From an uncultured Flavobacteriales bacterium (GTDB lineage Bacteria > Bacteroidota > Bacteroidia > Flavobacteriales > Weeksellaceae), in assembly GCA_937973555.1 (NCBI GenBank), contig CALJKL010000011.1:1-64000 (forward strand): a stretch of DNA of 64,000 nucleotides. The letters run 5' to 3'. Made by a program: the position numbers and the translations under genes. The notes beneath the pieces were generated by a model. That model made no database searches and was not told where the DNA came from. It saw nothing but the letters and a program-made list of their open reading frames with translations. Of the stretch, positions 16,087-23,711 are shown one piece after another (within the stretch, counting starts at the first letter, position 1; each line of letters begins with the position of its first letter).

Positions 16087-17775
16087 TTATTTTTTTGCTT
16101 TTAGAGTTTGTGAAGAGTGTAAAATCTTTTCCAAAATCCTTAAAGTAATCAAGTAAGTTGGTTTTACTCCCGTTAAGCCAAGGCCGCCAGAGGAAAGCGT
16201 GCTTCCAGTTTCCAATGGGTTGTCTGATGCATAATACGCATAGCAAACAAAAAGGTCTTCTGAGATATGTTTTCTGATTTTAGAAGCCACCTGAATAGCC
16301 TTTTGATAATGTGCCCCTTCCATTTCAAGACCGATAGATTTCCAAGAAGTGGTCATGAAATAAGTAAGAATGTCTTTGTTCTGTAAAGAGGTTCCCAAAA
16401 CCGTAATCATGCTTCCTTCAAAAGCCTTCAGTTCATCATCATTGAAATCTTCTAATTTCAAAGCGTTTTCAAACGGATAATTATCGGCCGTTCCTTCGAA
16501 AATATGAGAAGTTGGAATCATGATGTCTCCTTTTTCTCCGGTCAAGATACCTGCTTTTCCCATGATGGAAACAGATTTCACATTCATCGTAAAGGTTTGG
16601 TTTTCATATTCGAAAGGTCTTAAAAGTTCATCCATCACTTCGAAGGCCTGTTCTCCAAATGCGTAATCAAAAACCATCAAAACATCGTCTTTTTTGTGAT
16701 TGAAGTCTGCAAAAGAAGTATTTTTTAAATCTACTTTAGAAAGGTCTATCAACTGTACGTCTATATTGCTTCCACTGTTGTCGTCAATATAGATCATGCC
16801 TTTGTTAACAGCATAATCCAATACTTTGTCTCTCAGTTCTTTCTTGCCAGAAATTTCTTCATATAAAGTGTAATCTGCTTCTTTGGTTGCCTTTTTCTTC
16901 AATGCATCATTGGCATAGAGCATGTTTTTTACACTGTGCATGTTGGCAGATATGATGTGCAAAGGTCTGTCTAATAGGTTGTTGTCTCCTAAAATCTTTT
17001 TCACGTGATTGGCCCATTTTTCACCAAAATAATGGTGTCCCACCCTTTCTTTAAGAATAGCACTGAAGTGAACTTCTCTTTCCCTTACCAATTTTACATC
17101 ATCTAAACTTACCTTTCCAAGGTGATAAATGATTTTGAATAATCGGTCCGGATTCTGGTCGTCTCCAAAATTATTATAAGCTGCTAAAGTTTCTTCGAAA
17201 GTTCTTCCCAAAAGTGAAGACAAATGGATAAGAGCCACTTCTTTTTCTTTTCTACTAAATTTCTTTTCGCCTTTTGCCACTTCTTCAATGATTTTCCAAG
17301 AACGCTTCGGTTCGCCGTCTTCATCCATCAGGAAGGCAATGTCTCTAATCTTATCAGCTTCTATGTATAAGAAGGTAAGGTGGGTAAGAATATCATAGAT
17401 TTCAGAACGGCCCAATAGAACTTCAATATTCATTTGATGTTCGTCTATCCTATAGCAGTTTCTTCTACGTTTTTTAGGAACAATAGGATCAAAACTTCCT
17501 TTATCAAATCCCTCGTCTGAGGTAAGGTGAATAAAGGCACATTCTTCTATGCCTTCAGGAAGCCTGTCTAATACATATAATAAACCGTCTAGCTCTACCT
17601 TGTTCGGAACGCTCATGGTTCCGTAGATTTCCGGGTTAATGATTTTGAGTAAACTTCTGATGCTTTCGCCTGAAATTCCCGATGGTTTGAAAAAGCCTCT
17701 ATAGAATAAATGCCTCATTGAGATGTAAAGCCTTTCGATGGCTTCGGTAGTTTCTCTCGCTCTAGAATTTCCCAT
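16087..17775 (-). CDS. DUF6909 family protein with PNP-like C-terminus
   Basis: 562-residue cytosolic protein conserved in flavobacteria, which I assign to DUF6909; function unknown. The N-terminal half is helical, starting ARETTEAIERLYISMRHLF. The C-terminal 190 residues look like the PNP/UDP nucleoside phosphorylase fold: SIMGKAGILTGEKGDIMIP, then GTADNYPFENALKLEDF, then TVLGTSLQ, and LEMEGAHYQKA, where MEGA matches the nucleoside-binding Met-Glu of that family. AMP nucleosidase also has such a domain behind an N-terminal domain. A nucleotide or nucleoside hydrolase/phosphorylase role is my inference. It is divergent from glnN. Confidence 0.72.
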   Translation of the reverse strand: MGNSRARETTEAIERLYISMRHLFYRGFFKPSGISGESIRSLLKIINPEIYGTMSVPNKVELDGLLYVLDRLPEGIEECAFIHLTSDEGFDKGSFDPIVPKKRRRNCYRIDEHQMNIEVLLGRSEIYDILTHLTFLYIEADKIRDIAFLMDEDGEPKRSWKIIEEVAKGEKKFSRKEKEVALIHLSSLLGRTFEETLAAYNNFGDDQNPDRLFKIIYHLGKVSLDDVKLVREREVHFSAILKERVGHHYFGEKWANHVKKILGDNNLLDRPLHIISANMHSVKNMLYANDALKKKATKEADYTLYEEISGKKELRDKVLDYAVNKGMIYIDDNSGSNIDVQLIDLSKVDLKNTSFADFNHKKDDVLMVFDYAFGEQAFEVMDELLRPFEYENQTFTMNVKSVSIMGKAGILTGEKGDIMIPTSHIFEGTADNYPFENALKLEDFNDDELKAFEGSMITVLGTSLQNKDILTYFMTTSWKSIGLEMEGAHYQKAIQVASKIRKHISEDLFVCYAYYASDNPLETGSTLSSGGLGLTGVKPTYLITLRILEKILHSSQTLKAKK

Positions 17776-18078
17776 ATTTGTTGTATTTTTTAGATAAAAG
17801 TTAGCGAAGATACAAAAAATATTTTATTAATCCGTGTCTTTTTGCGTGTTTTTTTAGTTTAGAAGGGTTTAATGTAAAAATATTCCATTATTGTTTCGTT
17901 GCCATTAAAGTTCATCAAAATTTAATATTGGAGATTGGTTTATTGATAATCCCGATAAACAAGAGGGCTTTTGATAGATAAAAATAAAAAACATTCAATA
18001 TACCCCCTTCAAAAACAGGGGTTATAATTTTTTTTAACCAAAAAAATTTCTACATTTGCTTCAAAATACAACACCAAG
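17776..18078. other. 303-bp divergent regulatory region (DUF6909 / glnN)
   Basis: No gene visible. It holds the glnN -7 element (18051-18058) and, just upstream, two consecutive inverted repeats: ACCCC/GGGGT (18002-18006 with 18018-18022, 11-nt loop) and GGTTA/TAACC (18019-18023 with 18035-18039). On the minus side a TA-N3-TTTG element at about 17815-17823 may serve the DUF6909 gene with one base too much spacing. Confidence 0.4.
18051..18058 (+). promoter_or_regulatory. -7 element for glnN
   Basis: TACATTTG, 20 nt before the glnN ATG. No clear -33 TTG, which would fit a promoter that depends on an activator. Confidence 0.5.
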
Positions 18079-20280
18079 ATGTCAACATTAAGATTTAAGG
18101 CGTTAGAAACGCTTCCATTCAAGAATTACAGAAAAGAAAACGACGTAGTAGTACCTGCAAAACTTTCTGAGCTTTTTTGTGAGAATGTATTCTCCGAAGA
18201 AACGATGAGAGGGTATTTAACCAAAGAAGCATTCAGCTCCATTATTGATGCCATTAAAAAAGGGACTAAAATCCAAAGGCATATCGCAGATCAGGTTGCT
18301 GTTGCTATGAAAGACTGGGCTCTATCTAAAGGAGTAACGCATTATACACACTGGTTTCAACCATTAACGGGCTCTACTGCAGAAAAGCATGATTCATTTT
18401 TTACTCCTATAGAAGGAGGGAGAGCAATTGAAAGATTTAATGGCAGCATGTTGATTCAGCAAGAACCAGACGCTTCTTCTTTCCCTAATGGTGGTATCAG
18501 AAATACCTTTGAAGCAAGAGGTTATACCGCTTGGGATCCTACTTCTCCTGCATTTATTATGGGAACCACTTTGTGTATTCCTTCTATCTTTATTTCTTAC
18601 ACAGGAGAGACTTTAGATTATAAAACACCATTGTTAAGATCTTTACATGCAGTAGACGAAGCGGCTACAGATGTAATGAAATCTTATTTTGATAAAAATG
18701 TAGAAAAAGTAGTTCCTACTCTAGGTTGGGAGCAAGAGTATTTCTTAATTGATTCTGCGTTGCACCAATCTCGTCCGGATTTAATCCTTACCGGAAGAAC
18801 CCTTTTAGGTCATGCTCCTGCAAAAGGACAGCAGCTAGACGATCACTATTTCGGGTCCATTCCTACCAGAACATTAAATTTCATGAAAGAGTTGGAAATT
18901 GAATGTATGAAGTTAGGAATTCCAGTAACGACTCGTCACAATGAAGTAGCGCCTAACCAGTTTGAATTGGCTCCAATGTTCGAAGAAGCAAACGTAGCAG
19001 TAGACCACAATTCTTTGCTGATGGATGTAATGGGGAAAATTGCCAATAAGCACCACTTCAAAATCTTATTCCACGAAAAACCTTTTGCCGGCGTAAATGG
19101 TAGTGGTAAACATAACAACTGGTCTTTAGGAACAGATACTGGCGAAAACCTTTTAAGCCCGGGTAAAAATCCTAAAAAGAACCTTCAGTTCCTTACGTTC
19201 TTTGTAAATACCATCAAGGCATTGCATGATTATGCAGATCTTTTGAGAGCAAGTATAGCCTCTGCAAGTAACGACCATAGATTAGGAGCGAATGAAGCGC
19301 CACCGGCTATTATTTCAGCATTTATTGGTTCTCAACTTTTCTCTGTGCTTAATGAGCTAGAAAAAGTAACAGATGGTAAACTGTCTCCTGAAGAAAAAAC
19401 TGAATTGAAACTGAATGTGGTAGGAAAAATTCCTGAAATCTTATTAGACAATACAGATAGAAACAGAACTTCACCATTTGCTTTCACCGGAAATAAGTTT
19501 GAATTAAGAGCGGTAGGTTCTTTGGCCAACTGTGCTGAACCAATGACTGTTCTAAACGCGATGGTTGCAAAACAGTTGAAAACTTTCAAAGGAGAAGTAG
19601 ACGCATTGATTGAGAAAAAAGGATTGAAAAAGGATGAAGCTATTTTCAATGTTTTAAGAGAATACATCAAATTAAGCAAAAACATCTTGTTTGAAGGAGA
19701 TGGATATTCTGAAGAGTGGGCTAAAGAGGCTAAAAAAAGAGGCCTTAGCAATTTAAAAACTACCCCAGAAGCTTTAAAGAGAGAGTTAGACAAAAAATTT
19801 GTTTCTCTTTATGAAGAATTGGGAATCTATTCTCACAGAGAATTTGAAGCCAGAAATGAAATCAAATTAGAGAAATATTCTACCAATATTGACATCGAAG
19901 CCAGAGTAATTGCTGATATTGCGAGAAACCATATAGTGCCTGCTGCTTTAAAATATCAAAACAGATTAATCGAAAACGTAAAAGGTCTTAAGGAAATATT
20001 CTCAGACAAAGAATACAAAGTTTTAGCAAAAGAACAACTAGATCTTATTGCTCTAATTTCCGGACATGTTTCTACTATTAAAGTAGGGGTTGATGAATTA
20101 TTAGCCGCTAAGGAAAAAGCGAAAAACACAGTCGGAAGTCAAAAGCAAGCTGAGGTATATTGCAACAATGTAAAGCCATTGTTTGATAACATCAGAGAAG
20201 CTGCAGATGCTTTAGAAATGTTAGTAGATGATGAGCTTTGGCCGTTAACAAAATACAGAGAAATGTTATTTACAAGATAA
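18079..20280 (+). CDS. glnN: glutamine synthetase type III
   Basis: Makes glutamine from glutamate, ammonia and ATP in the cytosol. 733 aa, the length of GSIII (GSI is about 470). Motifs: LEWEQEYFLID-like segment GWEQEYFLID (metal-binding Glu), MKLGIPVTTRHNEVAPNQFELAP, FAGVNGSGKHNNWSLGT (ATP/substrate loop), and NDHRLGANEAPPAIIS; the long C-terminal helical part is GSIII-specific. Expected to pair functionally with gdhA. Promoter at 18051, terminator at 20286; the upstream inverted repeats may mediate nitrogen control. Confidence 0.96.
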   Translation: MSTLRFKALETLPFKNYRKENDVVVPAKLSELFCENVFSEETMRGYLTKEAFSSIIDAIKKGTKIQRHIADQVAVAMKDWALSKGVTHYTHWFQPLTGSTAEKHDSFFTPIEGGRAIERFNGSMLIQQEPDASSFPNGGIRNTFEARGYTAWDPTSPAFIMGTTLCIPSIFISYTGETLDYKTPLLRSLHAVDEAATDVMKSYFDKNVEKVVPTLGWEQEYFLIDSALHQSRPDLILTGRTLLGHAPAKGQQLDDHYFGSIPTRTLNFMKELEIECMKLGIPVTTRHNEVAPNQFELAPMFEEANVAVDHNSLLMDVMGKIANKHHFKILFHEKPFAGVNGSGKHNNWSLGTDTGENLLSPGKNPKKNLQFLTFFVNTIKALHDYADLLRASIASASNDHRLGANEAPPAIISAFIGSQLFSVLNELEKVTDGKLSPEEKTELKLNVVGKIPEILLDNTDRNRTSPFAFTGNKFELRAVGSLANCAEPMTVLNAMVAKQLKTFKGEVDALIEKKGLKKDEAIFNVLREYIKLSKNILFEGDGYSEEWAKEAKKRGLSNLKTTPEALKRELDKKFVSLYEELGIYSHREFEARNEIKLEKYSTNIDIEARVIADIARNHIVPAALKYQNRLIENVKGLKEIFSDKEYKVLAKEQLDLIALISGHVSTIKVGVDELLAAKEKAKNTVGSQKQAEVYCNNVKPLFDNIREAADALEMLVDDELWPLTKYREMLFTR

Positions 20281-20285
20281 TTTTT

Positions 20286-20313
20286 ATCCCTCTCCTTGGA
20301 GAGGGATTTTTTA
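20286..20313 (+). terminator. glnN terminator
   Basis: 10-bp arms ATCCCTCTCC/GGAGAGGGAT around TT (effective loop 4), then TTTTTATTT. Confidence 0.85.
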
Positions 20314-20325
20314 TTTGTCAAAAAA

Positions 20326-21471
20326 TTATTTTAATTTAATTTTCCATCCAACAGGATGAATTTCTGCAGATTTTTTTTGATATAAATTTTTATATTCCTG
20401 AGACCATTTTTTTGCATTTTGATTATGGCTAAAATCGTGCTTAAAAAAATTTCTTCCAAAAACAATTACCAAGACCAAAGCCGTTAGATATTTCAAAATG
20501 GGCCTCTTTACAAAAACAAAAAAAATTATTGTAAGGAAACTAAAAAGGAGTGCTTTATATCTTGCCGGAATAACACTTATATCATCTGGATGCAGAAGCT
20601 TAGCAAAATCTACAAAAACAAATAACGCTAAAGCAGCCGCTAAAAAATAGGAGAGTGCATATTTTTTTAAATATAAAAAGCGGAGGGAAATAAAAAGCAA
20701 GATCCAATAATAATTATTGTTTAATAAATCTATTAAATCGTGTTTCTTAAACACTTCAATTTTGTAGTTCAAATTAAGTAAAAAACGGTTTGAAATACTT
20801 GAGGAATTACTTGTGGCATTATCGAATATTGACAATATTGGAATAATAAACGCGATAGAAAACGCCAACGCTATTTCATATTTTTTTTCTGAAATCATTT
20901 TATAAATCAAAAAAGGAACTAGAGGAAAAGACAAAACCCCATTTGTAAGGCATATTATAATTAAAATATAAAATAAAATCTGTTTTATTAAACTGAGTTT
21001 TTTGAAATCATATAAAAGAACAATAAATAAGATAATAGGTGTTATAAATTGCAGATTAATCGTATTTAAAAAAATCTCTTGATAATTATTCAATAATACA
21101 AAAAGAGAAATTCCCATTAAAAATTTTGTAAGATCATCATCCTTCAGTTCATCAGAATTGATATTGTTAATTAACCAGAAAGGTAAAATCCAAAAAATAA
21201 AAGAGATGGCGAAAGTGAACAAAGGCACAAATTTATAATCTACTAACGAGGCCAAATACAAAGTGAAGTTAGGAATGATTGAAAAATAACCTTGTTGTAA
21301 TTTAAATATTGATAATGCCCCATATTTTACCGCAGAGGTAAAATAAATGGAACCTTCTTCCGCCCAAATTCTTGGATCAATAAAAAAAAGAAATGATTTT
21401 TTTAAAAAAAGAGGAAAGAGAATAAAAAGACTAAGGTTCTTTTTAATAAAGTTGTTTGGAGATTTCATCAA
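20326..21471 (-). CDS. polytopic membrane protein, possible GT-C glycosyltransferase
   Basis: 381 residues, about ten hydrophobic segments, strongly basic loops. After the first helix comes IDPRIWAEEGSIYF (31-44) with acidic residues in a first outer loop, followed by QQGYFSIIPNF; this layout is typical of GT-C glycosyltransferases and O-antigen-modifying proteins, where an acidic motif in loop 1 is catalytic. I do not recognise a named family. The gene is visibly more A/T-rich than its neighbours and sits alone between two conserved genes with 321 bp of gene-free DNA upstream, so it may be a later acquisition. Start 21471 or the Met directly after. Confidence 0.6.
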   Translation of the reverse strand: MMKSPNNFIKKNLSLFILFPLFLKKSFLFFIDPRIWAEEGSIYFTSAVKYGALSIFKLQQGYFSIIPNFTLYLASLVDYKFVPLFTFAISFIFWILPFWLINNINSDELKDDDLTKFLMGISLFVLLNNYQEIFLNTINLQFITPIILFIVLLYDFKKLSLIKQILFYILIIICLTNGVLSFPLVPFLIYKMISEKKYEIALAFSIAFIIPILSIFDNATSNSSSISNRFLLNLNYKIEVFKKHDLIDLLNNNYYWILLFISLRFLYLKKYALSYFLAAALALFVFVDFAKLLHPDDISVIPARYKALLFSFLTIIFFVFVKRPILKYLTALVLVIVFGRNFFKHDFSHNQNAKKWSQEYKNLYQKKSAEIHPVGWKIKLK

Positions 21472-21621
21472 AAATGTTTAATAAATTTATTTTCATTTGA
21501 GCTAATGGTTTTTATGGGTTCAAAATTAATAAAAATAATATAAATCTCTTCCAGTCTTTTTAATTATGAGTCTTAAAAAGGCAACCGTTTTACGTAAGTT
21601 AAAATTTCTTAAAACAAAAAA

Positions 21622-21667
21622 TCCGCAGCTTTTCCAAAATAGGATGCTTGCGGAATTTTTTTTTTAA
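21622..21667 (+). terminator. orphan terminator-like hairpin
   Basis: CCGCAGC paired with GCTTGCGG (one bulge), extended by flanking A/T pairs, an apical region of about 18 nt, then a run of about ten T. The left side is A-rich, so it could work in both directions. Confidence 0.5.
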
Positions 21668-21747
21668 CATTTGTTTTTTGAATGTTAAAAAGTGTTAAAA
21701 ATCTTTTTGGGCTGACAAATATCAATAGGTAAAAAATACATAAATGC

Positions 21748-21755
21748 TACATTTG
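21748..21755 (+). promoter_or_regulatory. -7 element of NlpC/P60 gene
   Basis: TACATTTG, 37 nt before the ATG at 21793; no clear -33 element. Confidence 0.45.
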
Positions 21756-21792
21756 TCTCGCTAAAAAAATTAACACGGATAATCAAATATAT

Positions 21793-22419
21793 ATGAAGAA
21801 AAGAGTTTTGCCGTATCTGATTGCAATAATTTCCGTCTTCTCTTTGCAATCTTGTGTTTCGAACTATGTGGTTTCTAGTCCTACAAAATACAAATCAAAT
21901 GCCAATTTGGGCAGAATGAATGCTAAGAGCCTCAATGCATCTAACAAAGGGGGGTATAGAGGTAATAGTGCAAATTTTGCAAACGCTGAAAAATCTGTGA
22001 TGGCTGCTGCTATATCAGACGCCATTAATCATGAACAGACCATAGACAGTATATTAAACGAAGCTTCTACTTATCTAGGTACACCATACAGATATGGCGG
22101 CTCTACAAGAAGTGGAATAGACTGTTCTGCATTTGTATTGAATGTATTTGGAGAAGCTGTGGGCTTAGAACTCCCTAGAGTGGCATCAGAACAAGCGGAA
22201 TTAGGAGAAGGTGTAGAAAGGCAGGAGCTTCAAAAAGGAGATTTGATTTTCTTTTCTCATGGATGGGGAATATCTCACGTAGGAATTGTACAAGAAGTAA
22301 CGGCTGATGGAGATATTATGTTTATTCATGCAGCTACATCCAAAGGGGTTACCATTTCTTCTCTCAGTGATTCATATTGGGCACCTAAATACAGATTTGC
22401 TAAAAGAATAATTAAATAA
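21793..22419 (+). CDS. NlpC/P60 (C40) cell-wall endopeptidase lipoprotein
   Basis: Hydrolyses peptide bonds in peptidoglycan stems, in the manner of E. coli Spr/MepS. 208 aa: lipoprotein signal with lipobox LQSC (Cys21), a Ser/Asn-rich linker to about 80, then the C40 domain with RYGGSTRSGIDCSAFV (catalytic Cys111), GWGISHVGIV (His162) and FIHAAT (His179 as third polar residue). Predicted to be anchored to the outer or inner membrane facing the wall. Convergent with rodA, sharing one terminator. Confidence 0.92.
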   Translation: MKKRVLPYLIAIISVFSLQSCVSNYVVSSPTKYKSNANLGRMNAKSLNASNKGGYRGNSANFANAEKSVMAAAISDAINHEQTIDSILNEASTYLGTPYRYGGSTRSGIDCSAFVLNVFGEAVGLELPRVASEQAELGEGVERQELQKGDLIFFSHGWGISHVGIVQEVTADGDIMFIHAATSKGVTISSLSDSYWAPKYRFAKRIIK

Positions 22420-22442
22420 AAAGTATCAATAATTGATTTCTA

Positions 22443-22483
22443 AAATAACCTCCAAACTTTATTGGTTTGGAGGTTATTTTTTT
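22443..22483. terminator. bidirectional terminator (NlpC gene / rodA)
   Basis: 15-bp perfect stem from 22443-22457 pairing with 22465-22479 (core AACCTCCAAAC), 7-nt loop, then TTTT on the plus side. It directly follows rodA on the minus strand. Confidence 0.85.
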
Positions 22484-23711
22484 ATACCAAAGAGTTTTTA
22501 TCGGCATAATTGAGTTTAAAGAAAATTGCCGTCATGATAGAGAATGCTAAAAAGGAACTTCCTCCATAACTGAAATAAGGCAGAGGAATCCCTACTGTAG
22601 GAAATAACCCCATCACCATTCCTAGATTGATGGCAAAATGCATCAACAGGATTCCTGCAAAACAATACCCAAATACCCTATTAAATATGGTTTTTTGATT
22701 TTCTGCCAAATAATAGATTCTTCCAATGTATACGGCATAAAACAACACTAAAAGGAAGCTTCCCAAGAATCCCCATTCTTCACCTACGGTACAGAATATG
22801 TAATCTGTTTCCTGTTCAGGTACAAATTTTCCTTGTGTTACCGATCCTTGCTTGTATCCTTTTCCGAAAAACCCTCCAGAGCCAATAGCCGTTTTAGAAT
22901 ACAATAAATTATAGCCCGAAGTATCTCTAAATGCTTTTTCTCCTTTAAATAAAACCTCTATCCTTTCGCGTTGATGTTTCGGAAGTTTTTCCATGATTTT
23001 GGGAGTCCCAAAACTAATTGCTGTCAAAAGCCCTAGTGAACCAACTAGAGTAACTATTGTTGGTAAACTCCAACTGATTTTGTTGAAGTTGAACAATAAA
23101 AATAATGCTACAGACAACACCAATGCTCCAACAATATATAAAGGATTTATGGCAATAGATAGCAGAAATATTGCTGCTAAAATAAACCCGGCTACAAACA
23201 GCCAGCCGCTTAATCCTTCCCGGTATAGTGCAATAACGTATGCTGTGAAGACCAACAAAGAACCAACATCTGGTATGGCCAAAACCACCACGGCAGGAAT
23301 GCCAATTATTGCCAAAGAAGTTAATAATGATTTTCTTATTTTTAAATTAAAATCGGGACCAGAAATATAGGCCGCCAACATCAGTGAAGTGCCTATTTTA
23401 GCAAATTCTACGGGCTGCATGGTAAAACTACCTATTTTATACCAGTTCTTTTGTCCCAAAATTTCTTTACCAAATGGGAATAAACCAATCAGCAGTAATA
23501 CCCCTAAAGCATAGAAAATAACAGCAAAATTTTCAAAAAATTTTGTTCTCATCATAAAAATGATGAACCCAACAAATAAAGAAACTCCAAAAAATATAAG
23601 TTGCTTTTTGCCTAAGCTGCTGTCTACACTGTAAATATTTGCCACTGCAAAAGCTGAAATGGCGAGATATAAAAAGATTCCGATTTTATCTATTCCTTCT
23701 GCCCATTTCAT
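22482..23711 (-). CDS. rodA: peptidoglycan glycosyltransferase RodA
   Basis: SEDS-family lipid II polymerase of the elongasome, inner membrane, about ten helices, 409 aa. Family motifs: GSFTMQPVEFAKIG (E. coli QPSE segment), IPDVGSLLVF, FVPEQETDYIFCTVGEEWG with the catalytic-site Asp, and GIPLPYFSYGGSS near the C-terminus. Its ATG overlaps the mrdA stop by 4 bp, so RodA and its partner PBP2 are translationally coupled. Last gene of mreBCD-mrdA-rodA. Confidence 0.95.
   Translation of the reverse strand: MKWAEGIDKIGIFLYLAISAFAVANIYSVDSSLGKKQLIFFGVSLFVGFIIFMMRTKFFENFAVIFYALGVLLLIGLFPFGKEILGQKNWYKIGSFTMQPVEFAKIGTSLMLAAYISGPDFNLKIRKSLLTSLAIIGIPAVVVLAIPDVGSLLVFTAYVIALYREGLSGWLFVAGFILAAIFLLSIAINPLYIVGALVLSVALFLLFNFNKISWSLPTIVTLVGSLGLLTAISFGTPKIMEKLPKHQRERIEVLFKGEKAFRDTSGYNLLYSKTAIGSGGFFGKGYKQGSVTQGKFVPEQETDYIFCTVGEEWGFLGSFLLVLFYAVYIGRIYYLAENQKTIFNRVFGYCFAGILLMHFAINLGMVMGLFPTVGIPLPYFSYGGSSFLAFSIMTAIFFKLNYADKNSLV

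Larger units (their letters stand above)
21472..21792. other. 321-bp intergenic region with an orphan terminator
   Basis: No ORF that I can support. It contains a terminator-like hairpin (21622-21667), an inverted repeat TAACATT/AATGTTA (21665-21671 with 21681-21687), and the nlpC-like gene's -7 element at 21748. The hairpin has no plus-strand gene upstream of it, so a short transcript from 21480-21660 is possible. Confidence 0.4.
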
